This document shows positions 25,525-33,635 of a stretch of DNA of 50,175 nt, piece after piece. Source of the DNA: an uncultured Bacteroides sp. (GTDB taxonomy: Bacteria; Bacteroidota; Bacteroidia; Bacteroidales; Bacteroidaceae); the NCBI RefSeq assembly GCF_949298305.1, contig NZ_CASFWU010000058.1, forward strand, positions 1 to 50,175, given 5' to 3'. Below the pieces are notes generated by a model. The model was not told the origin of the DNA, made no database searches, and was given only the letters and a program-made list of their open reading frames with translations. Both the position numbers and the translations under genes were made by a program. Position 1 is the first letter of the stretch, and each line of letters starts with the position of its first letter.

Positions 25525-25623
25525 CCTTGATAATCAGCCCTTAGGCCATGCAAGCATCGTCCTCGCTCCGTGCTTGCATCGTCTGCGGACCATGCAAGCA
25601 TGGTGCGCAGACCGTGCAGGCAT
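25525..25623. repeat. Family D element, right copy of the 99-bp direct repeat
   Basis: Identical by eye to 13434-13532 and in the same orientation, with a constant offset of 12,091 nt. It starts 30 nt after the GH2 stop, so together the pair encloses the complete PUL from sigma factor to GH2 and no other gene. Confidence 0.9.
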
Positions 25624-25667
25624 GGCGATTTAAGAGGCCGGCCGGGCGGCAGCGGACGGGCGGCTTC

Positions 25668-25736
25668 CGATACGAATGCAGGCAACCTTCGGGGTGAAGG
25701 TTGCCTGCATTCGTATCGAAGGTTGCCTGCATTCGG
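25668..25736. terminator. Perfect 23-bp palindrome plus a third half-copy
   Basis: Positions 25668-25690 pair perfectly with 25696-25718 around the 5-nt loop GGGGT (arm contains GAATGCAGGCAACCTTC). A third copy of the right arm, CGAAGGTTGCCTGCATTCGG, follows at 25717-25736. It lies between converging GH2 and thioredoxin-like genes and is a probable bidirectional terminator, although no T-tract is present. Confidence 0.75.
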
Positions 25737-25753
25737 AAGGCGCGTTGGCGGTT

Positions 25754-27634
25754 TCAGTCGGCCACCTTCAGCAGTTCTTCCTTCATCTTGTCCACGCCGG
25801 GGAATCCGGTCTGCTTGTACTTGATGTTGCCTTCGCGGTCGATGACCAGATAGGTGGGTACGCCGCTGATCTGGAATTGGGAGCCCAGATACGCCCACTG
25901 CTCGTTGGTCAGGCGGAAGTGTTCGCCGTGTATGTCGGGAATCATGTTTTTCCAGGTTCCCAGCGGCGAGGTCTCGCCGGTGATGTAGAGGTAGACGATG
26001 TCCTTATCCTTCAGTTCCTCCTTCATCGGCTTCATGGCTTTGTTGGCCATGCGGCAGGGACCGCACCACGTGGCCCAGAAGTCCACGAGCAGGGGCTTGC
26101 CGCGGAACTTGCTGATGATGGAAGCGAAGAGGTCTTCGTTGCTCACCTCGCCGGCCTCGTTGATGGTGAATCCGGTCTTTTTCTTGTTGGCTTCGATGGT
26201 CTGCAGCAGGCGGTTGTTGGCATCGGTCAGCAACTGGCGGTAGGCTGCGGGCAGCGAGTCGAGCCCGGCGGTCTGCTCTTCGGTGAGGGGAACGAAATCG
26301 CGGATGCCCCGGTAGAGGCGGGCGGCGCGGGTGATATCGAAGAAAATGCCTTGGCCCGTTCCCCATTCCTTGGCAAGGCGGTCACTGTCTCTCTGGGCGT
26401 TGACAATGCCGATGCAGTAGGAAGGGGACAATGTCAGGCGGGAATCGTTCAGTGGCTTAAGAGCGTCAAGCGAATTATAATCGGCAGGTAGAGATTGCAT
26501 CATTTTTGCATAGTATTCGTTGGCGGCTTCCCTGTCCAAATTGTTTTTTCGGGCGTATTGCTGGGTCAGCAGGCCGGGAGCGAGCGCCAGTGCCTGGTAG
26601 CTCTTGAAGCCCAGTTCGAAGCGCAGCAGTTCCCGCGTGGCGCCGCATACGGGCAGTTCTTCCAGAAGCTTTTCCTTGCGGGCGGCTTCTGCCATGACGG
26701 CAGTCTTGTAGGCGGGCAGGTCAAGTCCTTCTTTCCCGCTTACGGTTTCCATCAGGTTCGGGTCGAAAGAGCATGTGGAGAGTTCCTGCGCAATTTCTTG
26801 CAGGGGACCGTTGATGTAGACCCGCTGGCCGTAGGGCTTGGCGTCCTGATGGAACTTGGATGCCTGCCGGCAGATTTCGCGCTGGTTGATGAACAGTTCG
26901 CTCGTCTTTCCAGGTTCGGCGTAGAAATAGATGGGCGAACCGAAGGAGAAGCAGGCTGCGGGCGTAGTGCCGCATACGGGCTGGGTGAAGCTGAAACTTC
27001 CGTCTTCCTCGACGACAGCCTCGCATTCCGTGTAGTACCTGACAGGGTCGAACAATAGGAACTGAAGTTTCTTTGTCATCCCCGGATGGTAGTCCAGCAA
27101 TTTGCCCCGGATGGTGGCGTCGCCGTAGCTGAGTACGGGTTGGGGCAGTTCGAGGTCTTTGTCCACCGGATGCACCGTGGCACCTTCGGGCAGCATGAGT
27201 TCGGGCAGCTTTTTGTCTTTCAGTTGTATGCCCCAGATGCTGTAACCGCCTTCCGCTTCGTAGCCTTCGGTGAAGTCCACGGATGTGACGTTCTTGGGCA
27301 GGGGCGGGAACACCAGCTTGAACTCCGCTTCGCCCGACTCGGGCATCCAGAATTCCTTGCCCGGCGTGATGCCGATGCCCCAGCGCAGCGGGTAGGTCTC
27401 GCCGTTGTTGTCCTTCAGATAGCTTTCGGGGGCAATCTTGATCCAGTACTTGGGCCGGTACTTGGCGTAGATGTGGAAGACACTGGCCGTGTCGCTGAGC
27501 TCCACTTTGCTGACCTCGATGGAGGTCGTGTTGCGTACGCAGAACGGCGGGCGTTCGATGACTCTCTTTTTGGCTTGCAGGGTGCAGGCCAGGCACAGGA
27601 GCAGGCCTGTCAGCAGAATATGACTGTGTTTCAT
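25754..27634 (-). CDS. Secreted TlpA-like thioredoxin-fold protein with large N-terminal region
   Basis: 626 residues with a signal peptide (MKHSHILLTGLLLCLACTLQA). A beta-rich N-terminal half (about residues 25-240) and a helical middle precede a C-terminal thioredoxin domain: LLVDFWATWCGPCRMAN with the redox motif CGPC at 524-527 and the cis-Pro in ISGVPTYLVIDREG (about 591-604). The family reduces periplasmic disulfides or serves stress responses in Bacteroidetes; the partner is unknown. Overall length and layout match the large TlpA-family proteins common in this order. A family B element lies just upstream of its start. It is not part of the PUL operon. Confidence 0.85.
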   Translation of the reverse strand: MKHSHILLTGLLLCLACTLQAKKRVIERPPFCVRNTTSIEVSKVELSDTASVFHIYAKYRPKYWIKIAPESYLKDNNGETYPLRWGIGITPGKEFWMPESGEAEFKLVFPPLPKNVTSVDFTEGYEAEGGYSIWGIQLKDKKLPELMLPEGATVHPVDKDLELPQPVLSYGDATIRGKLLDYHPGMTKKLQFLLFDPVRYYTECEAVVEEDGSFSFTQPVCGTTPAACFSFGSPIYFYAEPGKTSELFINQREICRQASKFHQDAKPYGQRVYINGPLQEIAQELSTCSFDPNLMETVSGKEGLDLPAYKTAVMAEAARKEKLLEELPVCGATRELLRFELGFKSYQALALAPGLLTQQYARKNNLDREAANEYYAKMMQSLPADYNSLDALKPLNDSRLTLSPSYCIGIVNAQRDSDRLAKEWGTGQGIFFDITRAARLYRGIRDFVPLTEEQTAGLDSLPAAYRQLLTDANNRLLQTIEANKKKTGFTINEAGEVSNEDLFASIISKFRGKPLLVDFWATWCGPCRMANKAMKPMKEELKDKDIVYLYITGETSPLGTWKNMIPDIHGEHFRLTNEQWAYLGSQFQISGVPTYLVIDREGNIKYKQTGFPGVDKMKEELLKVAD

Positions 27635-27649
27635 GTGTAGAATATATAA

Positions 27650-27795
27650 TTTAAGTTTCGCAAGTGCTCAACTTATTAGTTGACAAGGCTTCAGTCAACA
27701 AGTCTACAAGGCCGGAATGCCCTGTTTGATAAAGTGCCGCTTGAACTTGTCAACTTGTTGCTTGTCAACTGCAACTTGAGCTTGCGAAAGTTGAG
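27650..27795. repeat. Family B element, copy 1
   Basis: About 146 bp bounded by TTTAAGTTTCGCAAGTGC and CTTGCGAAAGTTGAG, with internal words CAACTT, TTGACAAGGCTT and TTGATAAAGTGCCGCTTGA. It is closely similar to 32398-32556, same orientation. It lies between the thioredoxin-like gene and its probable promoter, so it would be transcribed in that gene's 5' leader. The rest of the 27635-28077 gap holds the two -7 boxes listed next and a GC-rich stretch at 27940-27990 that I cannot assign. Confidence 0.82.
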
Positions 27796-27868
27796 TATAT
27801 AAGAGTTATGTTTGTTGGCTTTCCCTTTGCCGGAGGCGGCCGCTTGTTGTCGGCTGCAATCGGACTGC

Positions 27869-27876
27869 CAAAAGTA
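27869..27876 (-). promoter_or_regulatory. Probable -7 element of the thioredoxin-like gene
   Basis: Minus-strand TACTTTTG is a perfect TAnnTTTG match. No good -33 box is seen. If used, the leader is about 230 nt and includes the family B element. Confidence 0.4.
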
Positions 27877-28037
27877 CGAATGTCTCGTAAAATAAGAGCA
27901 CGTCGTGTGTTAATTGATGCAAAGATGAGCCCGGCATCTGGTGGCGCGGGTGACGCAGACCGTTTCCCTGCGGGTTGCCATCCGTGAAGAAACTATAATT
28001 TTAGGGGGAATGGGAGGGACGGTTGGCGCAATAATGC

Positions 28038-28045
28038 TATTTTTG
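28038..28045 (+). promoter_or_regulatory. Probable -7 element of the GH123-like gene
   Basis: TATTTTTG, perfect match to TAnnTTTG, 32 nt before the ATG at 28078. The -33 region is weak (TTGG at 28023-28026 is too close). Confidence 0.5.
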
Positions 28046-28077
28046 TATCAGTTAGTTAATCTGAAAATCTGAAGAAT

Positions 28078-29826
28078 ATGAAAAGACTGCTATTCCTTTT
28101 GTGGGCGGTTGTTCCTGCCCTTCTCTTTGCCCAGTATCCGCTGGAAACGTACACCGAACTGCCCGACTTTACGCCCGTAGACCGTGCGGCGTGGGACCGG
28201 CAGCCCGAAGGCCTGTTGGCGGCCTGGGCGTCGGTCGATGTCAGGTATCCGAAGAACGACGTGCCGGACGTGCGTCCGTCGCGTAAGGCGCTTGCCTTGT
28301 CCGGCTGGAAGGGAGAAAAGCTGAATGCCCAGCTGGTGTTGTGGAGCAGGGACGGGCAGGCCGACATCCGCCTGGAGGCGTCCGACTTGCAAGGTCCCGG
28401 AGGCGCTGTCATTCCCTCGGAGCGGGTGGAGACGCATTTTGTGCGCTACGTCATGACCGATGAGTTCGGCCAAAGCGGGTGCGGACACCGGCCGGACAAG
28501 ACGCAGTTCGACTCGCTGCTGGTGGCCGACGTGCTGGACTTTGCAGACAGCTTCCGCCTGGAGGCGCGTACCGTCTGCCCGGTGTGGATGACGGTGAAGG
28601 TTCCGCAGGATGTCGCTCAGGGCGTCTACAAGGGCACGGTCCGCGTATGGTGCGGCGACACGGAGCAGGCCGCCCTGCCCTTCAGCGTACGGGTGGGCCG
28701 TCGGACCCTCCCCGAGCCGTCGGAGTGGAGCTTCCACCTGGACTTGTGGCAGAACCCGTACGCCGTGGCGCGCTATTACGGCACGCCGTTGTGGAGCGAG
28801 GCCCATTTTGAGGCCATGCGCCCGCTGATGAAAGCCCTGGCCGACGCCGGGCAGAAGGTCATCACGGCCAGCATCATGCACAAGCCCTGGAACGGGCAGA
28901 CGTATGACTACTTCGACTCGATGATTACCTGGATGAAGAAGTACGACGGCACGTGGGAGTTCCGGTATGACGTGTTCGACGCCTGGGTGGAATTCATGAT
29001 GTCGCTGGGCATCGACCGCCAGATAAACTGCTACTCCATGGTGCCGTGGAGCCTCTCCTTCCAGTACTTCGACCAGAAGACCAACCGGATGCAGGTGCTG
29101 CACTCCCAGCCGGGCGAGAAGGAGTATGACGAAGTGTGGACGGCGCTGCTGACCGACTTTGCCCGCCACCTGAAGGAGAAAGGCTGGTTCGACAAGACCT
29201 GCATCGCCATGGACGAACGTCCCCTGCCGGCCATGAAGCAGGTGCTGTCGCTGATTCGCCGGGCCGACAAGGACTTCAAGCTGTCGCTGGCGGGGCTTTA
29301 TTACGAAGAGATTGAACCGGACATGTACGACTATTGCCTGTCGCCCGACCAGCACATGCCGCTTTCCGTCATCGAGCGCCGCCGGGCGGAGCAGAAGGTA
29401 AGTACCTATTACACTTGTTGCACCGACTCCAGACCCAATACGTTCACCTTCTCGCCTCCTGCCGAGGCGGCTTGGATAGGGCTGTACGCAGCCCGTCTGC
29501 ACATGGACGGCTACCTGCGCTGGGCCTACAACAGCTGGGTGGAATATCCGTTGCAGGACTCCCGTTTCATCACCTGGGCGGGCGGAGACACTTATCTGGT
29601 CTATCCGGGCTTCCGTTCCTCCATCCGCTTCGAGCGCTTGATAGAGGGCATACAGCAATATGAAAAGGTGGCCCTGCTGCGGGCGGAGTATGAGAAGAAC
29701 GGCAATCGGGCGGGGCTGAAGAAACTGGACCGGCTGGTGGAAAGTTTTGATTTGGAGAAGCTGAAAGCCGGTGCGGAAGCCGGTTCCGCTGTCCGCCGGG
29801 CGGAGGAGCAGCTGAACAGACTGTAA
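28078..29826 (+). CDS. GH123-like beta-N-acetylgalactosaminidase family protein (DUF4091)
   Basis: 582 residues with a signal peptide (MKRLLFLLWAVVPALLFAQ). A beta-sandwich N-terminal domain (about residues 20-205) precedes a TIM barrel starting LPEPSEWSFHLDLWQNPYAVARYYG. The Asp379-Glu380 pair in KTCIAMDERPLP matches the adjacent Asp-Glu catalytic pair of GH123, which uses substrate-assisted catalysis to remove beta-GalNAc. WAYNSWVEYPLQDSRF and WAGGDTYLVYPG near the C-terminus are also family features. It stands alone with its own -7 box, 2.6 kb past the PUL, and may act with it. The exact sugar is not certain. Confidence 0.87.
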   Translation: MKRLLFLLWAVVPALLFAQYPLETYTELPDFTPVDRAAWDRQPEGLLAAWASVDVRYPKNDVPDVRPSRKALALSGWKGEKLNAQLVLWSRDGQADIRLEASDLQGPGGAVIPSERVETHFVRYVMTDEFGQSGCGHRPDKTQFDSLLVADVLDFADSFRLEARTVCPVWMTVKVPQDVAQGVYKGTVRVWCGDTEQAALPFSVRVGRRTLPEPSEWSFHLDLWQNPYAVARYYGTPLWSEAHFEAMRPLMKALADAGQKVITASIMHKPWNGQTYDYFDSMITWMKKYDGTWEFRYDVFDAWVEFMMSLGIDRQINCYSMVPWSLSFQYFDQKTNRMQVLHSQPGEKEYDEVWTALLTDFARHLKEKGWFDKTCIAMDERPLPAMKQVLSLIRRADKDFKLSLAGLYYEEIEPDMYDYCLSPDQHMPLSVIERRRAEQKVSTYYTCCTDSRPNTFTFSPPAEAAWIGLYAARLHMDGYLRWAYNSWVEYPLQDSRFITWAGGDTYLVYPGFRSSIRFERLIEGIQQYEKVALLRAEYEKNGNRAGLKKLDRLVESFDLEKLKAGAEAGSAVRRAEEQLNRL

Positions 29827-29837
29827 AAGAAAAAGAG

Positions 29838-29885
29838 GAGGGCGTGTCATTCAATGATTTTTGATGTTGACACGCCCTCTTTTTC
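29838..29885. terminator. Strong bidirectional intrinsic terminator
   Basis: Perfect 12-bp stem (GAGGGCGTGTCA at 29838-29849 with TGACACGCCCTC at 29868-29879) is followed by TTTTTC, with an A-rich run before it. It serves GH123 (+) and the efflux operon (-). Confidence 0.88.
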
Positions 29886-31118
29886 TTATTCTTCCAGTTT
29901 TCGCTTGTAGGCCTCAATCACGTGCTTGCGGCTCCGTATGATTTGCCAGCGGTAGACGAGGCAGGTGGTGAGGAAGTAGAATCCGGCCTGCAGCCAGAGC
30001 GCATGATACTCGAAAGCCACTTCGTTCAGCGTGGCTCCCATGCTGTTGATGCGTACATAGCCGTTGATGCCGAAGGTGGACGGGAAGATGTACGAGAAAT
30101 ACCTCCAGAAGGCAGGTATGGCAGAGCCCGGCCACGAAATGCCGGAAAGGAACAGCAACGGCACGGACGTGAAGACAAAAAGCATCATGCAGGTCTCGCG
30201 GTTGCGGATGGCGATGGAGGCCGTCATGGAGAAGAAGATGCAGGCGGCCAGATAGGGCAGGATGAACAGGGGAAGCACGCCCGGTATGCCTATCTGGTTC
30301 AGCTTGAAAATCCAGGGTACCACACACAAAACGTAGGCCGAAACCAGCACGTAGACCATGAAGTAACTCAGTCCCTTTCCCATGACGATGCGCAGCGTGC
30401 CGTTGTAGTGGCGGTTGATGGGCACCAGGTCCTTGAAGCGGTTCTGCTCGCGGGCCGTTCCGGCAGACAGTCCGATGCCAAGCAGGAGGGTCTGCTGGAT
30501 AATCAGCATGAGCACGGCCGGAATCAGGAAGGCGGCAAAGCCGTTGGTGGGGTTATAGAGCGCCACGTCCTCATACTCGATGGGGTAGGCGGTGATTTCG
30601 TCCTGACGGTCGGTTGTATTTCCCGCCCGCTGCATCTTGATGTCGGCGTTCATGTCGAGGGAGACGTTGGTGTTGGCCAGCAACAGGGCTTTGTAGTAGA
30701 GCAGTCCGCTCATGTCGCAGAAGAGGCTGACCTGCGTCTGCTTGCCCCGTGCGATGTTGCTGCTGAAGTCTGCCGGTATGTAGATGATGCCGTAGGCTTT
30801 CCGTTCCTTCAGCATCTGTTTGGCCTCTTCCATGTCCGCACAGTAGGAGACGATGTTCACGTCGGGCGTGGCATCCACCTTCCGCAGGTATTCGCGGCTC
30901 AGGGCGGAGCGTGAGTTGTCCACCACGACGGCGGGCACTTCGCGGATGGTCTCGTTGGTGTAGATGAAGGCATATATCAGCGGATAGACCAGCGGAACCA
31001 GTACGAAGAAAATGAGCACACCCTGGTCGCGGAAAGTGCTTTGGATTTCCTGTTTCCAGATGTAGAGCATGTCGCAGATGCCCTGCACAATTTTTTGTTT
31101 GAGCGTGAGGTCTTTCAT
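29886..31118 (-). CDS. ABC-2 type efflux permease, second copy
   Basis: 410 residues of the ABC2_membrane_3 (YbhR/YhiI-associated) type. One TM helix lies near the N-terminus (about 32-52, GVLIFFVLVPLVYPLIYAFIY). A large periplasmic domain (AVVVDNSRSALSREYLRK, GIIYIPADFSSNIARGKQ) and five or so further TM helices (about 210-380) follow, including FLSGISWPGSAIPAFWRYFSY. The start overlaps the stop of the preceding permease by 1 nt (TGATG), so the two are translationally coupled and probably form a heterodimer. No nucleotide-binding subunit is encoded nearby. Confidence 0.9.
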   Translation of the reverse strand: MKDLTLKQKIVQGICDMLYIWKQEIQSTFRDQGVLIFFVLVPLVYPLIYAFIYTNETIREVPAVVVDNSRSALSREYLRKVDATPDVNIVSYCADMEEAKQMLKERKAYGIIYIPADFSSNIARGKQTQVSLFCDMSGLLYYKALLLANTNVSLDMNADIKMQRAGNTTDRQDEITAYPIEYEDVALYNPTNGFAAFLIPAVLMLIIQQTLLLGIGLSAGTAREQNRFKDLVPINRHYNGTLRIVMGKGLSYFMVYVLVSAYVLCVVPWIFKLNQIGIPGVLPLFILPYLAACIFFSMTASIAIRNRETCMMLFVFTSVPLLFLSGISWPGSAIPAFWRYFSYIFPSTFGINGYVRINSMGATLNEVAFEYHALWLQAGFYFLTTCLVYRWQIIRSRKHVIEAYKRKLEE

Positions 31119-32293
31119 CAGGGTACGTATTTATAGTAAATCAGTGCTCCTTTCAGGCGGTGGGCCACCAGGAACGGAAGCAGCATGAAAATGAGCAGCG
31201 CCACGTAGTTCACCCAGGAATAAATCATGGGATAGCCGTTCAGGGCCTGGTCCACGTAGATGAGGAAGTAGTGGCGGAGCGGAAACAGATTGGCCAATGC
31301 CTGCAGCACGGGGCTCATGGCCATGGCAGGAAAGGAAAGGCCGCACATGGAGAACGAGAGCACGCCCCACAGCGAGGCGAAGCTCAGTCCCAGCCGCAGG
31401 GTGGGCAGCGTGCCTATCATCAGTATGCCCATTCCCTGCGAGGCCAGCACCAGGCAGAGGGTGGCCAGCAACATGGGCAGAATGCCGCTGTTGCAGGGGA
31501 AGTGGAGGAAACCGTACAGATAGACGTTGTACAGAATGCCCATCAGGAAGAACACCACGGTGTGGGGCAGCAGCTTGCCGGCCAGCGAAATCCAGATGGA
31601 GTTGTTGCCCATGCGCAGCCATTCGCGGGCGGTGCGTGCCTTGATTTCCACACCGATGGAGTAGACGGTGACCATGAAGATGAGCAGCATCAGGATGCCC
31701 GGCGCAAACGTGTTGCACAGGTAAACCGAGTAGTTCAGCCACGGGTTGTTGAGCGGATGGGTGTCTATGACGATGGGTTGCAGGAAGGCCATGGCCTGGT
31801 CTTCGGTGGCGCCTTTGGCATAGAGGGCCGAGCGTGCGGCCGCTCCCGAGGCCAGTTCGCTCATCATTTTCATGTCTCTGAACAGCAGGGAGCCTGCTAT
31901 GAGCATGGTGTTGTTGGTGTAGAACGACAGCTTGGGCTGGCGTTGCGACTGTGCCTTGGCCGAGGTGCCTTCGGGGATGTAGTAGAACCCGTAAATCTCG
32001 CCACGCTGCATGGCTGTGCGCGCTTCGTTGAAGGTGGGGTAGTGGGCTACGATGGCCGTCTGCTCGAAGGCGTCCAGGTTGCGTATCAGCTGGCGCGAGG
32101 TGGCCGTCATGTCCTGGTCCACCACTCCCACGGGCATGTCCTTGGGCAGGCCCGAATCCATCAGGGTGGTGAAGAACACGTAGCAGAACAGGGGCGCTAT
32201 CACCATGCAGAAGAGATAGAGCGGACGGGAGACGAGGCGGCGGCATTCGCGCTTCATCACGTTCCACAAGGCTTCATATTTCGTTGTGTCCAT
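31118..32293 (-). CDS. ABC-2 type efflux permease, first copy
   Basis: 391 residues, same family and layout as the downstream permease: an N-terminal TM (YLFCMVIAPLFCYVFFTTLM, about 27-46), a periplasmic loop (VGVVDQDMTATSRQLIRNLD, GEIYGFYYIPEGTSAKAQ), and a C-terminal bundle of TM helices (about 205-385). In the E. coli YbhFSR type, two such permeases work with a HlyD-type adaptor and an ATPase. Here the HlyD gene is upstream, but 267 nt of repeats separate the two. Confidence 0.9.
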   Translation of the reverse strand: MDTTKYEALWNVMKRECRRLVSRPLYLFCMVIAPLFCYVFFTTLMDSGLPKDMPVGVVDQDMTATSRQLIRNLDAFEQTAIVAHYPTFNEARTAMQRGEIYGFYYIPEGTSAKAQSQRQPKLSFYTNNTMLIAGSLLFRDMKMMSELASGAAARSALYAKGATEDQAMAFLQPIVIDTHPLNNPWLNYSVYLCNTFAPGILMLLIFMVTVYSIGVEIKARTAREWLRMGNNSIWISLAGKLLPHTVVFFLMGILYNVYLYGFLHFPCNSGILPMLLATLCLVLASQGMGILMIGTLPTLRLGLSFASLWGVLSFSMCGLSFPAMAMSPVLQALANLFPLRHYFLIYVDQALNGYPMIYSWVNYVALLIFMLLPFLVAHRLKGALIYYKYVP

Positions 32294-32300
32294 TGAAAGG

Positions 32301-32397
32301 AGTGATTAGTGGTTGGCGGTCAATGGTTGGCGATTGGCGGTTGTCAACCCTCAGGATGGCTGACAACCGCTGACCGCTAACCGTTTTTTTTTGGTTA
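32301..32397. repeat. Family C palindrome, copy 2, with terminator-like end
   Basis: Arms of GATTAGTGG/GGTTGGCGG-type words on the left and CCGCTGACCGCTAACCG on the right. The inner stem CGGTTGTCA (32338-32346) pairs with TGACAACCG (32360-32368), and a long T-run ends the right arm (about 32384-32392). In the plus direction this is a good terminator, but the surrounding operon runs the other way. Confidence 0.72.
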
Positions 32398-32556
32398 TTT
32401 AAGTTTCGCAAGTGCTCAACTTACCAGTTGACAAGGCTTTCAGTCTACAAGTCTACCAGGTTCGGAATGTCCTGTTTGATAAAGCGCCGCTTGATACGGT
32501 TCACTACAAACGTCTTGTCTACTCGTCAACTGCAACTTGAGCTTGCGAAAGTTGAG
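32398..32556. repeat. Family B element, copy 2
   Basis: About 159 bp, same ends and internal order as 27650-27795 (TTTAAGTTTCGCAAGTGC, TTGACAAGGCTT, CCTGTTTGATAAAG.GCCGCTTGA, CAACTGCAACTTGAGCTTGC). It directly abuts the family C copy and ends 4 nt before the HlyD stop. Two different families side by side suggest a preferred site. Confidence 0.82.
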
Positions 32557-32560
32557 TTGA

Positions 32561-33547
32561 TTATTTTTCCAGCACCACGCTCATGCCCGGACGGAGACCT
32601 TCCACTTTCTCGGTCGGTATGGCTCTTACCTCAAAGGTCTTCAGGTCGAACTGCCCGGTGGTCTTGGTGGCCTTCCAGGCGGCGTAGGTGCCGAGGTCTT
32701 TCATATAGTTCACCTTCAGCCGGATGTTCTTGTCCAGTGCCGGAACGAAGGCCTCGAACTCCGTCCCCATGTTCATTCCCTGCAGCAGGTCTTCGCGCAC
32801 GTTGAAGGTCACCCACATGTCGTCCAGAATGGCGATGTTCATGATGGGGGCGCCGGTGCCTACCAGTTCGCCCACTTTGGGGAAGATTTCAGACACTTCG
32901 CCGTCGGTCTGTGCGGTCAGGTAGGTTTCCTCGATGTACGACTCCACTTCGGCTACGGCTCCTTTGGCCCGTTCCACCAGAGCGGCGGCAGCGGCCTTGT
33001 CCTCGCGTTCGGCTCCGTTGCGTGCCATGTCATACTGTGCCTTGGCGGCTTTCTCGGTGGCTACGGCAGCGTCACGCTGTGCGGTCACTTCGTCCAGCTT
33101 CTGTGCGGACATGACTCCCTGGTCGTAGAGGTTTTTCACACGTTTGTATGACTTCTCGGCAATTACCAGTCCGGCCTGTGCCTTCTGCCACATTTCGTAA
33201 GCGGCCTGTATCTGTTCCTGGCGTGCGCCTTTCAGGGCCTTTTCGTTCTGGGCCTGTGCGGCTGCTTCGGCGGCACGTGCCTGTTCCAGTTTGGCGTGAA
33301 TGTCCGGTGCTTCCAGAATGGCCAGCGTGTCTCCGGCTTTCACTTTCTGCCCTTCCTTGACACGGAACTCCAGGATGCGTCCGGGTACCTTGCTCGACAC
33401 TCTGTATTCTGTAACTTCGGCCTGTCCCTGTACTATTTCAGGTCCCTTGCGCAACATGAAGAATCCCACTACGGCCACAATGGCTATGACTCCCAGCAGG
33501 GTGAGGAATGCCAGCAGCATGTTGCTGTTTTGTGATTTTGTATTCAT
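32561..33547 (-). CDS. HlyD/AcrA-type membrane fusion protein
   Basis: 328 residues. One N-terminal TM segment (LLAFLTLLGVIAIVAVVGFFML, about 11-32) is followed by a first half-lipoyl motif (YRVSSKVPGRILEFRVKEGQKVKAGDTLA, about 47-75). A long alpha-hairpin of Ala/Lys/Gln-rich coiled coil (about 85-200) leads to the second half-lipoyl segment (AQTDGEVSEIFPKVGELVGTGAP) and beta-barrel. It bridges the inner membrane permeases to TolC. It lies 88 nt downstream of the tolC-like gene in the same operon. Confidence 0.93.
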   Translation of the reverse strand: MNTKSQNSNMLLAFLTLLGVIAIVAVVGFFMLRKGPEIVQGQAEVTEYRVSSKVPGRILEFRVKEGQKVKAGDTLAILEAPDIHAKLEQARAAEAAAQAQNEKALKGARQEQIQAAYEMWQKAQAGLVIAEKSYKRVKNLYDQGVMSAQKLDEVTAQRDAAVATEKAAKAQYDMARNGAEREDKAAAAALVERAKGAVAEVESYIEETYLTAQTDGEVSEIFPKVGELVGTGAPIMNIAILDDMWVTFNVREDLLQGMNMGTEFEAFVPALDKNIRLKVNYMKDLGTYAAWKATKTTGQFDLKTFEVRAIPTEKVEGLRPGMSVVLEK

Positions 33548-33635
33548 CTTATTCTATCGGTTATTTGTTTCTTGATTATAACAAGGATTTACAGACGTTT
33601 TTGTTCTCCTGCACTTCCGTTTTCCATCTCTCTCA

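Noticed and set aside
25754..27634. Thioredoxin-like protein as part of the PUL
   Set aside because: Opposite strand, separated by a terminator-like palindrome and the repeat, with its own likely promoter.
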